64,000 bases of DNA, taken from Sedimenticola hydrogenitrophicus (lineage in GTDB: Bacteria; Pseudomonadota; Gammaproteobacteria; Chromatiales; Chromatiaceae). The translations under genes and the position numbers were made by a program. The DNA lies in NCBI RefSeq assembly GCF_029017505.1, contig NZ_JAQGEI010000035.1:1-64000 (forward strand), written 5' to 3'. Positions 51,566-59,937 of the stretch are shown here, piece by piece; within the stretch, counting starts at the first letter, position 1, and each line of letters begins with the position of its first letter. Below the pieces are notes generated by a model. The model was not told the origin of the DNA. It did not search any database and saw nothing but the letters and a program-made list of their open reading frames with translations.

Positions 51566-51898
51566 ATGAAGATTAAAACTGTACTAGCAATGCTGGTTTT
51601 GGCATTCGGGCTGCTGGCCGGGTCCGCCGCCGTTCTGGCGGGTGGCATGAAGGCCGATGCGGCGATGGCCGCCGATGCCATCGCCAAGGCGGAGGCGGCG
51701 CGCAAGCAGGCGGCCTCGGTGAATGGCGAGTGGCGGGATACCGGCAAGTTCATCAAGCAGGCCCAGGACGCGGCCAAGGCCGGTGAGTATGACAAGGCCG
51801 TGAAACTGGCCAAAAAGGCCGAAGCGGAAGGCCGGCTCGGCTATGAGCAGCAGGTGTCGCAGAGCGAGCTCAAAATACCCTCCTATCTGAAGTACTGA
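51566..51898 (+). CDS. soxK: SoxXA-binding protein SoxK
   Basis: A 110-residue small periplasmic protein, signal peptide (MKIKTVLAMLVLAFGLLAGS), mature part a predicted helical hairpin rich in Ala and Lys (MAADAIAKAEAARKQAASV, DAAKAGEYDKAVKLAKKAE). SoxK binds the SoxXA complex and increases its activity in related bacteria. ATG 51566 follows soxA by 49 nt. The assignment rests on position between soxA and soxL and on the tetratricopeptide-like helical pattern. Confidence 0.75.
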   Translation: MKIKTVLAMLVLAFGLLAGSAAVLAGGMKADAAMAADAIAKAEAARKQAASVNGEWRDTGKFIKQAQDAAKAGEYDKAVKLAKKAEAEGRLGYEQQVSQSELKIPSYLKY

Positions 51899-51925
51899 TA
51901 CGGATCAAACCGAAGGAGAGACATA

Positions 51926-52597
51926 ATGAAATACGGCAAGGTATCGATTACCCTGGCCCTGATTGGCGGTGTGGCGCTGGCCGGCCTGGCGATGGCCGGC
52001 CCCATGGCCAAGATTACCCCGGGAATGGAGTCGCTGGACGTGGTGCACAACGGCAAGACGGTGACCATCCGGCGGGTCGATGACAAGGATGCCACTATTC
52101 CGGCAGCCTATAACCATCCCTCCCGCCACTGCCCACCCTTCTGCATCCAGCCGATGCACCTCATTCCTGGGGTGGATACGATCGGTGAGCTGGATGTGCT
52201 GGGTTACCTGAAGCGCATCAGCAATGGCGACCGCAGTGTGATGCTGGTGGATTCCCGCACCCCGGACTGGACCCGGCGCGGCACCATCCCCGGCGCGGTC
52301 AATATTCCCTGGGACAAGATCAATATCGATGTGGCGGGCAACTTCGAGATCGAAACCGAGGCGGAGACCCTGAGCGATATCCTGGTCAACAGCTTTGGCG
52401 TACAGATGGTGGATGGCAAGTGGGATTTCCGCAAAGCCAAGACCCTGGTGCTGTTCTGTAACGGCATCTGGTGTCCCCAGTCGTCGGTCAATATCAAGAC
52501 CCTGACCAAGATGGGTTACCCCGCCTATAAACTGAAATGGTATCGCGGTGGTATGCAGGACTGGGTCAGCGTCGGTCTGACCACGGTCATGCCCTGA
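51926..52597 (+). CDS. soxL: Periplasmic rhodanese SoxL
   Basis: A 223-residue exported rhodanese-domain protein. Signal peptide (MKYGKVSITLALIGGVALAG...), the rhodanese loop is LFCNGIWCPQS with C178 and C183, and RGTIPGAVNIPWDKI the middle of the fold. C69 and C73 (HCPPFC) add another pair. Such proteins accompany Sox genes and may move sulfane sulfur from SoxYZ. It is 27 nt downstream of soxK and 41 nt upstream of soxY. The two Cys spaced by four are unlike the plain CxxxxR loop. Confidence 0.75.
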   Translation: MKYGKVSITLALIGGVALAGLAMAGPMAKITPGMESLDVVHNGKTVTIRRVDDKDATIPAAYNHPSRHCPPFCIQPMHLIPGVDTIGELDVLGYLKRISNGDRSVMLVDSRTPDWTRRGTIPGAVNIPWDKINIDVAGNFEIETEAETLSDILVNSFGVQMVDGKWDFRKAKTLVLFCNGIWCPQSSVNIKTLTKMGYPAYKLKWYRGGMQDWVSVGLTTVMP

Positions 52598-52638
52598 TCG
52601 GAAGTATCTACAGAAGCATCTAGAGACAGGAAACAGCT

Positions 52639-53109
52639 ATGAATGAATTACGCAGACTGATTATCAAGGGTTCAGTGGCCGCCGGCACACTGGGTGTTGC
52701 CGTGGGCGCCGGACTGCTGGTACCCACCAGCGTGCTGGCCGCCTGGCCGGACAAGGCGTTTGGCGAGAAAAAGATGGACGATGCGATCTCGACCCTGCTG
52801 GGCTCCGGAGGGATGACTGAGAGCGCGGAGATCAATATCAAGGCGCCGGAGATTGCCGAGAACGGCGCGGTGGTTCCCGTCACCGTGACGGCCACCATGG
52901 CCGGTGTGGAGTCCATCACCATCGCCGCGCCCAACAATCCGTCGCCGCTGGTGGCCAGTTTTGATCTGGCCGACGGCGCCCACGGTTACGCCTCCACCCG
53001 GATCAAGATGGGTAAGAGCGGTGATGTGGTCGCGGTGGTCAAGGCCGGTGGCAAGCTCTATACCGCGAAAAAGGAGGTCAAGGTGACGATCGGCGGCTGC
53101 GGCGGCTAA
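52639..53109 (+). CDS. soxY: Sulfur carrier SoxY
   Basis: A 156-residue SoxY; an RR-type (Tat) signal (NELRRLIIKGSVAAGTLGV) suggests folded export, then an immunoglobulin-like domain and the C-terminal carrier motif GGCGG (cysteine near the end), to which thiosulfate is bound. Followed by soxZ, its partner. The start at 52639 has an AGGAAAC-type site. Confidence 0.95.
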   Translation: MNELRRLIIKGSVAAGTLGVAVGAGLLVPTSVLAAWPDKAFGEKKMDDAISTLLGSGGMTESAEINIKAPEIAENGAVVPVTVTATMAGVESITIAAPNNPSPLVASFDLADGAHGYASTRIKMGKSGDVVAVVKAGGKLYTAKKEVKVTIGGCGG

Positions 53110-53169
53110 GCCTCGTCAGAACGCCATCGGCATTTGACAGCAGACACACTATTTTTCGAGGTATAGAAC

Positions 53170-53478
53170 ATGGCAACAATCAAGATTCGCGCAAAAGAGA
53201 AGGACGGGGTAACCACCGTCAAGGCCCTGATGACCCATCCCATGGAATCCGGTTTCCGCAAGGACTCCACGAGCGGCAGTATGGTGCCGGCACACTTTAT
53301 CCAGGAGGTGATGTGTGAAGTGGGCGGCAAGATGGTGATGAACGCCCACTGGAGTGGCGGTGTCTCCAAGAACCCCTATCTCTCCTTCAAGTTCGATGGC
53401 GGCAAGGGCGAGACCCTGAAGCTCACCTGGACCGACAACATGGGCAAGAGCGACAGCGTCGAAGAGGCCATCGGCTGA
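53170..53478 (+). CDS. soxZ: SoxZ, partner of SoxY
   Basis: A 102-residue beta-sandwich protein (MATIKIRAKEKDGVTTVKAL, MVPAHFIQEVMCEVGGK, WSGGVSKNPYLSFKFDG) that forms the SoxYZ carrier. No signal peptide, as usual for SoxZ, which is co-exported with SoxY. Normal length. It is 60 nt after soxY. Confidence 0.95.
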   Translation: MATIKIRAKEKDGVTTVKALMTHPMESGFRKDSTSGSMVPAHFIQEVMCEVGGKMVMNAHWSGGVSKNPYLSFKFDGGKGETLKLTWTDNMGKSDSVEEAIG

Positions 53479-53533
53479 TTCGCTTCATCGGGAGGTAACC
53501 GCACCCCGGGTGCAGCACAAACCGGCGTCACCA

Positions 53534-53580
53534 TTCCCGGGATCCGTACGGATCCCGGGAACCACATGGTGCTATATAAT
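53534..53580 (+). promoter_or_regulatory. 28-bp perfect palindrome and -10-like box before soxB
   Basis: TTCCCGGGATCCGT and its reverse complement form a 28-bp perfect palindrome at 53534-53561, followed at 53575-53580 by TATAAT. No suitable -35 match is clear. The palindrome may terminate soxZ transcription or be an operator of a separate soxB promoter. Confidence 0.45.
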
Positions 53581-53651
53581 ATGACGCTACATAACACAAT
53601 ACAGGCCAGGCGGCAGTGCTGACCGGAGCCTGACACCAAGGTTGATCCGAC

Positions 53652-55430
53652 ATGAGCATATCCAGAAGAGAGTTCCTGCACCTGATGGGCATGGCAGGCG
53701 TGGCGGGCCTGTTGCCGGGTTCGCTCCGGGCCACCGCCGGACGGCCGGGAGACCTTTACGAGGTCCCCCGTTTCGGCAATGTCTGCCTGCTGCACATGAC
53801 CGATTGTCATGCCCAGCTCAATCCCATCTACTTTCGCGAGCCCAACGTAAACCTGGGGGTCGGCGCCGCCCTGGGCCGGGCGCCGCATCTGGTGGGGAGC
53901 GCCCTGCTGAAACATTTCGACATCGCCGCCGGCAGCCACGCGGCCCATGCGTTCAGCTATCTCGATTATGACAACGCCGCCAGGACCTACGGCAAGGTGG
54001 GGGGATTTGCCCACCTGGCCACCCTGATCAAGCGTCTGCGGGCGGAGCGCGGGGATGGTAACACCCTGCTTCTGGATGGCGGCGATACCTGGCAAGGTTC
54101 CGCTACCTCCTACTGGACCCGCGGCAAGGACATGGTGAAGGCGTGTAACCTGTTGGGGGTCGATGTCATGACCGGCCACTGGGAGTTCACCTATCAGGAC
54201 AGTGAGATTATCGAGAATATCGGTGAGTTCAAGGGTGCGTTCCTCGCCCAGAATGTGAAGGTGACGGAAGAGGCGCTGTTCGATTACAAATTCAGTGACT
54301 TCGGCGGATTTGACGAGGATACCGGGCTCGCCTTCAAGCCCTATACCCTGCGCACGGTTAACGGGGTGCGGGTGGCGGTGATCGGCCAGGCCTTCCCCTA
54401 TACCCCGATCGCCAATCCGAGCCGCTTCATCCCGGACTGGACCTTCGGTATCCAGGATGAGCGGATGCAGTCCATGGTGGACAAGGTAAGGGCCGACGAG
54501 AAACCGGACCTGGTAGTGGTGCTGTCGCATAACGGCATGGACGTGGACCTGAAGATGGCCGCCCAGGTAACCGGTATCGATGTCATCCTCGGCGGCCATA
54601 CCCATGACGGCATGCCGGCCCCCACGGTGGTGGAGAACGCTTCCGGCAAGACCCTGGTGACCAACGCCGGCTCCAACAGCAAGTTCCTCGGGGTGATGGA
54701 CCTGGATGTGCGCAACGGCAAACTGCAGGGCTATCAGTACCGCCTGCTGCCGATCTTCTCCAACCTGCTGCCGGCCGATGCCGGGATGCAGGCCTATATC
54801 GACGAAATGCGCGCACCCTACCTGGCCAGACTGCAGGAGCCGCTGGCGGTGGCCGAGGAGACCCTGTACCGCCGGGGTAACTTCAACGGCACCTTCGATC
54901 AGGTGATCTGCGATGCCCTGCTCAAGGTGAACGATGCGCAGATCTCGCTCTCGCCCGGCTTCCGCTGGGGCACCACGGTGATACCCGGCCAGACCATCAC
55001 CATGGAGCACGTGATGGACCAGACCTGCATCACCTACCCGGAGACCTACCGCCGGGAGATGAGCGGTGCCGACATCAAGGCGATCCTGGAAGATGTGTGC
55101 GACAACCTGTTCAACCCCGACCCCTATTTCCAGCAGGGGGGCGACATGGTGCGCCTGGGCGGTATGGACTATGTGTGCGATCCCAACCAGTCGTTCGGTC
55201 AGCGCATCAGCAACATGACCCTGAACGACGGCACCGCCATCGAGGCCGGCAAGCAGTACATGGTCGCCGGCTGGGCCACGGTCGGCAGTGAGTCGCCCGG
55301 TAGGCCGATCTGGGACGTGGTGGCGGATTACCTGCGCGACCGCAAACAGGTCAAGATCGACAAGCTCAACACGCCGAAACTGGTGGGCATGTCGGGCAAC
55401 CCGGGGCTGGAGGCCTACCCCTCCGTTTGA
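53652..55430 (+). CDS. soxB: Thiosulfohydrolase SoxB
   Basis: A 592-residue dimanganese hydrolase (5'-nucleotidase/Ser-Thr phosphatase fold) that releases sulfate from SoxY. Tat signal SRREFLHLMGMAG, then metal motifs LHMTDCHAQL, LDGGDTWQGS, MTGHWEFTY, VLSHNGMDVD and GGHTHDGMP, with the C-terminal nucleotidase domain. The usual SoxB N-terminal region is intact and the length is typical. Downstream of soxYZ but with a 170-bp gap and palindrome. No soxCD follows, so the Sox cycle here probably ends at stored or transferred sulfur. Confidence 0.95.
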   Translation: MSISRREFLHLMGMAGVAGLLPGSLRATAGRPGDLYEVPRFGNVCLLHMTDCHAQLNPIYFREPNVNLGVGAALGRAPHLVGSALLKHFDIAAGSHAAHAFSYLDYDNAARTYGKVGGFAHLATLIKRLRAERGDGNTLLLDGGDTWQGSATSYWTRGKDMVKACNLLGVDVMTGHWEFTYQDSEIIENIGEFKGAFLAQNVKVTEEALFDYKFSDFGGFDEDTGLAFKPYTLRTVNGVRVAVIGQAFPYTPIANPSRFIPDWTFGIQDERMQSMVDKVRADEKPDLVVVLSHNGMDVDLKMAAQVTGIDVILGGHTHDGMPAPTVVENASGKTLVTNAGSNSKFLGVMDLDVRNGKLQGYQYRLLPIFSNLLPADAGMQAYIDEMRAPYLARLQEPLAVAEETLYRRGNFNGTFDQVICDALLKVNDAQISLSPGFRWGTTVIPGQTITMEHVMDQTCITYPETYRREMSGADIKAILEDVCDNLFNPDPYFQQGGDMVRLGGMDYVCDPNQSFGQRISNMTLNDGTAIEAGKQYMVAGWATVGSESPGRPIWDVVADYLRDRKQVKIDKLNTPKLVGMSGNPGLEAYPSV

Positions 55431-55438
55431 GCCACCTT

Positions 55439-55474
55439 ACCGGGGTCGGCGTCAAGGCTGGCGCCGACCCCGGT
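55439..55474 (+). terminator. Strong hairpin after soxB
   Basis: A perfect 13-bp stem (ACCGGGGTCGGCG ... CGCCGACCCCGGT) with a 10-nt loop, starting 9 nt past the soxB stop. No T-run follows, so it may be a stem-stabiliser or bidirectional terminator. Confidence 0.55.
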
Positions 55475-55599
55475 CCCTGCATAGAACAACGTCGGGACAG
55501 GATCGGACAACCGGCGGTAGTTTGATCGACACATGGATTTGCGCCGGCACCTTCACGTAAGATGGGGGCCTCCGCCACGCTATCGGGTCGCCAGGGATC

Positions 55600-56502
55600 A
55601 TGCTCAAGCCGCTGTTCAGACAACTCGCCATCACCCTGCTGCTGTTACTGCTGGTCGGTGTGATCCAGGAGGGCAGCCTGGACCGGATCGGTCATACGCA
55701 GACCGAGGCGGGCTTCAAACGGGCGCTACTGGTATTTGCCGTGAGCCGGGGGTTGAACGGGGTGATCTCGGTGGCCCAGGGCACCGAGGTAGCGGTGGAA
55801 CCGGTCGGCATCGGCCTCAACTTCAAGCCGGGCGAGATCCTCGACCCGATCAACGACCTGGTGGAGCGTTTCTCCTGGGTCATGCTGGCCAGCAGCGCCT
55901 CGTTCGGAATTCAGCGCATCCTGCTGGATGTGATGGCCTCTCCCTGGCTGACCTATGCCACGGTTGTGGCCATCCTGTCGCTGTTGCTGGTCATCTGGTG
56001 GCCGGGTCGGCGACGCATTGGCGGGATCGGCCGTATGGTTTGCCGACTGGCGCTCGCCCTGCTGATTCTGCGGCTCTCCATCGCCCTGATCGCCATCGGC
56101 GGTGAGCGCTTCTACCAGGCCTTTCTGGAGCCCCAGTACAGCGAATCGCGGGGGCAACTGGAGCGGGCGGCGAGCCAGATCGGTGAAGTGAACAGCGAGC
56201 TGCGGCCAACCCTGCCGGAAGGGCAGGCGGAGTCGCTGCTGGATCAGGCCCGGCGGGTCTACGATACCGCTACCCGGGCGGTGGATATCGAGGCGCGGAT
56301 GGCCGCGTTCAACCGGGCGGCGACCAATATCAGTGAGAATGCCATCAACATGATCGTGGTGTTTTTGATGCAGACGGTGCTGTTTCCGCTGTTTTCGCTC
56401 TGGCTGCTGTGGCAGCTGCTGAAACGGGTGCTGCGCGCCCGCTTGGAGTGGCTGCGGAGCGCCCCGCCGGAGGCCGGCGAGCGCGGGGCGGCACACGAGT
56501 AG
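55600..56502 (+). CDS. Membrane protein of unknown function
   Basis: A 300-residue integral membrane protein: helix near 10-25, a periplasmic or cytosolic stretch with ISVAQGTEVAVEPVGIGLNFKPGEILDPINDLVERF, helices at about 122-138, 150-170, then a coiled-coil (SESRGQLERAASQIGEVNSEL; DQARRVYDTATRAVDIEARMA) and a C-terminal helix pair. Ends 6 nt before the convergent folD. I recognise no named family. It is next to sox but a separate unit. Confidence 0.65.
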   Translation: MLKPLFRQLAITLLLLLLVGVIQEGSLDRIGHTQTEAGFKRALLVFAVSRGLNGVISVAQGTEVAVEPVGIGLNFKPGEILDPINDLVERFSWVMLASSASFGIQRILLDVMASPWLTYATVVAILSLLLVIWWPGRRRIGGIGRMVCRLALALLILRLSIALIAIGGERFYQAFLEPQYSESRGQLERAASQIGEVNSELRPTLPEGQAESLLDQARRVYDTATRAVDIEARMAAFNRAATNISENAINMIVVFLMQTVLFPLFSLWLLWQLLKRVLRARLEWLRSAPPEAGERGAAHE

Positions 56503-56508
56503 CGATCG

Positions 56509-57363
56509 CTAGCTGCCGTGCAGCTCGCGCGCCTGCAGCGTGTTTTCCAACAAGGTCGCCACGGTCATCGGCCCAACGCCGCCCGGTACCGGCGTGATCC
56601 ACGCCGCACGCTCGCTGGCGCCCGCAAACTCCACGTCGCCGCACAGGCTGCCGTCCTCCAGCCGGTTGATGCCCACATCGATCACCAGTGCCCCCGGCTT
56701 GATCCACTCGCCCCTGACGAAGTTGGGGCGGCCGACCGCGGCCACCACCACATCGGCATTGGCGATCTTCTGCGGCAGATCCTTGGTGCGGCTGTGGCAC
56801 ACCGTGATGGTACAGCGGGCCGCCAGCAGCTCCAGTGCCATCGGCCGGCCGACGATGTTGGACTGGCCGATGATAACCGCATCCAGCCCCTCCAGTTGCT
56901 GTCCGGTACGCTCCAGCATGGTCATCACCCCCTTCGGGGTGCAGGGGCGCAGGATCGGCATACGTAGCGCCAGACGGCCCACGTTGTAAGGGTGGAAGCC
57001 GTCCACATCCTTGGTCGGCAGGATGCGCTCGATCACCGTCTCCTCGTCGATCTGCCGGGGCAGGGGCAACTGAACCAGAATCCCGTCCACATCCTCGCGG
57101 CCGTTCAGCTCGTCGATATGGGCAATCAGCTCCGCCTCCGTGGTGTCGTCCGGCAGGCGGCGCAGTTCGGAGAGAAAGCCCACCTCCTCGCAGGAGCGCT
57201 GCTTGTTGCGCACATATACCTGGGAAGCGGGGTCCTCGCCCACCAGGATCACCACCAGCCCGGGTGGGCGTTCCCCGGCCTCGGTCATGCGGGTTACCTG
57301 GGCCTTGATGTCGCTGCGCAGGTCAGCGGCGATCGCCTTGCCGTCAAGGATATTTGCACTCAT
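56509..57363 (-). CDS. folD: Bifunctional methylene-THF dehydrogenase/cyclohydrolase
   Basis: A 284-residue FolD that interconverts methylene-, methenyl- and formyl-tetrahydrofolate using NADP. Motifs are [22 protein letters not shown] (catalytic Lys), [38 protein letters not shown] (NADP) and [12 protein letters not shown]. Normal length. Convergent with the membrane gene and divergent from the tRNA operon. Confidence 0.95.
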   Translation of the reverse strand: MSANILDGKAIAADLRSDIKAQVTRMTEAGERPPGLVVILVGEDPASQVYVRNKQRSCEEVGFLSELRRLPDDTTEAELIAHIDELNGREDVDGILVQLPLPRQIDEETVIERILPTKDVDGFHPYNVGRLALRMPILRPCTPKGVMTMLERTGQQLEGLDAVIIGQSNIVGRPMALELLAARCTITVCHSRTKDLPQKIANADVVVAAVGRPNFVRGEWIKPGALVIDVGINRLEDGSLCGDVEFAGASERAAWITPVPGGVGPMTVATLLENTLQARELHGS

Positions 57364-57461
57364 GGGTGAGATTCCACTACAGTTTCAAAGGAAGGGGCGC
57401 ATGATAGCGCGAATGCCCGGAATTTTCACCGCACAAGCGCCTGGAACGGGGAAATTATTCG

Positions 57462-57490
57462 TTGACTCAGTGCGGTTGGCTGCGTATCAT
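57462..57490 (+). promoter_or_regulatory. Sigma-70-type promoter of the tRNA operon
   Basis: TTGACT (-35) and TATCAT (-10) with a 17-bp spacer, 37 nt upstream of the first tRNA. Confidence 0.75.
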
Positions 57491-57526
57491 TCCGGCCTCT
57501 TCGCACAGAGGCGGGGGTCCGGTTAT

Positions 57527-57603
57527 CGGGGTATAGCGCAGTCTGGTAGCGCGCCTGCTTTGGGAGCAGGATGTCGGGAGTTCGAATCTCTCTACCCCGA
57601 CCA
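57527..57603 (+). tRNA. tRNA-Pro (TGG)
   Basis: Full cloverleaf with encoded CCA. The acceptor CGGGGTA pairs with TACCCCG, and the anticodon loop TTTGGGA gives anticodon TGG. First of four tRNAs in tandem. Confidence 0.95.
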
Positions 57604-57616
57604 AATTATCGATCAT

Positions 57617-57693
57617 GCGCCCGTAGCTCATTCGGATAGAGCATCGGCCTTCTAAGCCGAGGGTAGCAGGTTCGAATCCTGCCGGGCGTGCCA
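57617..57693 (+). tRNA. tRNA-Arg (TCT)
   Basis: Cloverleaf with CCA encoded; acceptor GCGCCCG with CGGGCGT, anticodon loop CTTCTAA (TCT). Arg codon AGA/AGG reader, second in the operon. Confidence 0.95.
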
Positions 57694-57710
57694 GGTTCTT
57701 TACAGTTTAT

Positions 57711-57787
57711 GGTGGGCGTAGCTCAGTTGGTAGAGTCCCGGATTGTGATTCCGGTTGTCGTGGGTTCGAGCCCCATCGTCCACCCCA
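57711..57787 (+). tRNA. tRNA-His (GTG)
   Basis: Includes the encoded extra 5' G of tRNA-His and a CCA end. Anticodon loop TTGTGAT gives GTG. Confidence 0.95.
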
Positions 57788-57793
57788 TAAATT

Positions 57794-57869
57794 GGGCCAT
57801 TAGCTCAGCTGGTAGAGCAGTGGACTCTTAATCCATTGGTCGTAGGTTCGAATCCTACATGGCCCACCA
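57794..57869 (+). tRNA. tRNA-Lys (CTT)
   Basis: Acceptor GGGCCAT with ATGGCCC, CCA encoded; anticodon loop CTCTTAA gives CTT. Its 3' half is a probable integration target of the downstream integrase. Confidence 0.95.
57845..57869 (+). other. Probable attachment site (tRNA-Lys 3' end)
   Basis: The T-arm and 3' end of tRNA-Lys (GGTTCGAATCCTACATGGCC and the CCA) directly precede a tyrosine integrase gene, the usual attL arrangement. The other att site lies outside the window. Confidence 0.55.
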
Positions 57870-57888
57870 ATTTAAAGCAGTAAAAACA

Positions 57889-57919
57889 AAGGGTTACACG
57901 CATCGTGTAGCCCTTTTTT
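57889..57919 (+). terminator. Rho-independent terminator of the tRNA operon
   Basis: GGGTTACACG, loop CAT, CGTGTAGCCC followed by T6: a 10-bp stem with one internal pair mismatch and T-run, 22 nt after tRNA-Lys. Confidence 0.85.
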
Positions 57920-57939
57920 GTTACGATCAAAATTCCGCC

Positions 57940-58080
57940 GTGTGCACTAGAAACAACGACTTAGCACAGACATGCACAGAGAAATACGATAGGGTGCACA
58001 CATAGTGCACACGGATCAGGGGCTTACAACCGCCCCGCCAACATCGACCATTCAGCATCCCGTGTGCAATCTGTGTGCAC
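57940..58080 (+). repeat. Array of GTGTGCAC-type octamers before the integrase
   Basis: GTGTGCAC at 57940, GTGCACAC at 57994 and 58005, GTGTGCAA at 58062 and GTGTGCAC at 58073: five related octamers in 141 bp between the att site and the integrase start. They may be arm-type integrase sites or operator copies. Confidence 0.6.
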
Positions 58081-58097
58081 TCTGAAGGGGAGATCCA

Positions 58098-59075
58098 ATG
58101 GCATCGTTCACCAAGCTCAAGTCCGGCAAATGGCGCGCCCAGGTCCGCAAGGATGGCGTCTACACCAGCAAGACCTTCAGCACCAAGACGGCCGCCAAGA
58201 CCTGGGCACAAAGGATCGAGGTGGCCATAGAAACCGGCGACTACCAGACGGAACAGGTCCAGCTGCCTACCCTCGGCAAGCTCCTAGACCGCTACGAGAC
58301 CGAATTCACCGCCCGGAAGAAGAGCAACAAGGCCGAGCGTTCGCGCTTGCGCACCCTGCACGCCGATGAGCTGGCCAAGCAGCCCCTGGAGCGCATCACT
58401 GCGCCCGATATCGCCGCCCTGAGGGATCGCCTTGCCAAAACCCGCTCCAGCGGCACCGTGCGCCTTATGATCGCCCTGATCAGCCATGTCTACACGGTAG
58501 CGCGCAAGGAATGGGCGCTACCGGTGGCCAATCCGGTGATGGACATACGCAAGCCGCCACCTGGTCGGGCCAGGGATCGCCGTCTCTCCCGCGATGAAAC
58601 CGCCCAACTGTTCCGCCTGGGAAGGCGGCACAGAAACCCGGAGCTGCTGATTATTATCCGCCTGGCGATTGAAACCGGCATGAGACAGGGGGAGCTACTG
58701 GGGTTGACCTGGGAGGATGTTGATCTGGCCGCCCGGATTATCCACCTGAAGGACACGAAGAACGGCTCAGATCGAGGGGTCCCGCTGTCGCGGAGGGCAC
58801 TCCGGATCCTGCGGCGCCTGGATCCAGGGGAAAACGCCGGCAAGTTATTCACCTATACTGGTGACGGCCTCCGAGCCTCCTGGAAGAAGCTCCTGAAGAA
58901 GGGGAATATTGAAGGCCTTCGATTTCACGACCTAAGACATGAGGCCTGTAGCCAATTGTTCGAGAAGGGACTGGACAGCATGGAGGTGGCGGCCATCACC
59001 GGGCATAAGACTTTGCAGATGCTAAAGCGCTATACTCACCTCCACGCAGGGAAGCTGGCGGATAAGCTGGGGTGA
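58098..59075 (+). CDS. Tyrosine recombinase/phage-type integrase
   Basis: A 325-residue site-specific recombinase. N-terminal Arm-like domain (KLKSGKWRAQVRKDGVYTSKTF), SAM-like core-binding domain, then the catalytic domain with R in IETGMRQGELLGLTWEDV, K in LKDTKNGSDRGVPLS, H-x-x-R in FHDLRHEACS, and catalytic Tyr in RYTHLHAGKL. It inserts an element at the adjacent tRNA-Lys. The gene is a separate unit with a ribosome site (AAGGGGAG) and is codirectional with the tRNA operon. Confidence 0.9.
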   Translation: MASFTKLKSGKWRAQVRKDGVYTSKTFSTKTAAKTWAQRIEVAIETGDYQTEQVQLPTLGKLLDRYETEFTARKKSNKAERSRLRTLHADELAKQPLERITAPDIAALRDRLAKTRSSGTVRLMIALISHVYTVARKEWALPVANPVMDIRKPPPGRARDRRLSRDETAQLFRLGRRHRNPELLIIIRLAIETGMRQGELLGLTWEDVDLAARIIHLKDTKNGSDRGVPLSRRALRILRRLDPGENAGKLFTYTGDGLRASWKKLLKKGNIEGLRFHDLRHEACSQLFEKGLDSMEVAAITGHKTLQMLKRYTHLHAGKLADKLG

Positions 59076-59119
59076 GAAGCAGGCCGCCTTAAAGTCGGTC
59101 TGCTTCTCAGGCTGAAAGA

Positions 59120-59449
59120 TTACCTGACAAAATACCATTTGCCGCCATTGGTCTTTGCAAGGTCAATGATTTTTCTTTCTGTGTTATCCCCTAGAAGCAT
59201 ATTTTTACTGGTTATTTCTAGATCGCAGGCATAGGCGCCATCCATTGTTTTGTGAGAATCACAACCATGATTTGAGATGTTAACAATCTCAGTGATTCCT
59301 TTTTTCCCAAGCGGACCAAGGCTGGCCATTAATTCATTTGCTTTTGCAATTTCAGCTTTTATTAACCCCTCAATTTCAGCATCGGATGGCCCACCACCAC
59401 AGCCTGTGAGGAAAGCAGTTAACGCAAGAGCAGAAAGTATTTTTTTCAT
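59120..59449 (-). CDS. Small lipoprotein
   Basis: A 109-residue lipoprotein: signal MKKILSALALTAFLTGC with a clear lipobox LTGC, then a Gly/Asp/Ser stretch and the region KANELMASLGPLGKKGITEIVNISNHGCDSHKT with a further pair of cysteines. I recognise no family. It is inside the integrated element, on the strand opposite the integrase. The start is ATG 59449; the TTG before it is less likely. Confidence 0.6.
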   Translation of the reverse strand: MKKILSALALTAFLTGCGGGPSDAEIEGLIKAEIAKANELMASLGPLGKKGITEIVNISNHGCDSHKTMDGAYACDLEITSKNMLLGDNTERKIIDLAKTNGGKWYFVR

Positions 59450-59529
59450 CAAGCAACCCCTATTGTATTAATAATTTTGTTCTCGTTATTTATCACAGAA
59501 TACCATTCCCCACAATAAATTGAACCAGG

Positions 59530-59690
59530 TGCGAGGCAGGGTCTAAGCGTCCCGGCCAACAAGTTGGCCGCCATGGCCGCAAGCGCCCACCCCTTCGGGG
59601 CGCTAAGACCGGGACAAATCACGCCCGGCCGACAAGTCGGCCGCCCGCTCAGCCCGGCGCGTGTGCGCGCCCTGCCTGGTAGTTCGGTGG
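59530..59690. other. Hairpin-rich non-coding segment
   Basis: Within 160 bp there are several nested palindromes: GGCCAACAAGTTGGCC, GCGCCC..GGGGCGCT, CGGCCGACAAGTCGGCCG and GGCGCGTGTGCGCGCC. No convincing gene overlaps them. It may be an oriT/oriV-type structure or transfer-linked repeat. Confidence 0.45.
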
Positions 59691-59879
59691 TACACCAAGT
59701 GTACAAAAAGCGTTTAGCAGGAAGAAAGATGTCTGGGACCAGATAATCGACCCGGGCCCATCAAGAAACTACGACTTATCATCTATCATAATTGATAGCC
59801 TAGCTATTACCTGCCGCCTCGCCCTCCCGGTCTGCTTCTCCAGTTCCGGCGCAAAAAAATCACGCTAAAAAGCCTTGCG

Positions 59880-59926
59880 ATCTGTATGTATTGTATGTAC
59901 TGTACATACATACAATACATACAGAT
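59880..59926 (+). promoter_or_regulatory. 20-bp-arm inverted repeat, KfrA-type operator
   Basis: ATCTGTATGTATTGTATGTA (59880-59899) is the exact complement of TACATACAATACATACAGAT (59907-59926), with a 7-bp spacer, ending 12 nt before the KfrA-like start. It is probably the autoregulatory site of that gene. Confidence 0.75.
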
Positions 59927-59937
59927 GAGGTGATGGG

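Noticed and set aside
53376-55010. 544-residue ORF on the minus strand
   Set aside because: It lies antisense to soxB and the soxZ-soxB gap, a byproduct of GC-rich codon bias; soxB is clearly real.
57927-58211. 94-residue minus-strand ORF
   Set aside because: It covers the octamer array and the integrase 5' end; antisense artefact.
59449-59706. 85-residue minus-strand ORF in the mobile element
   Set aside because: It reads through nested palindromes and has no ribosome site or family.
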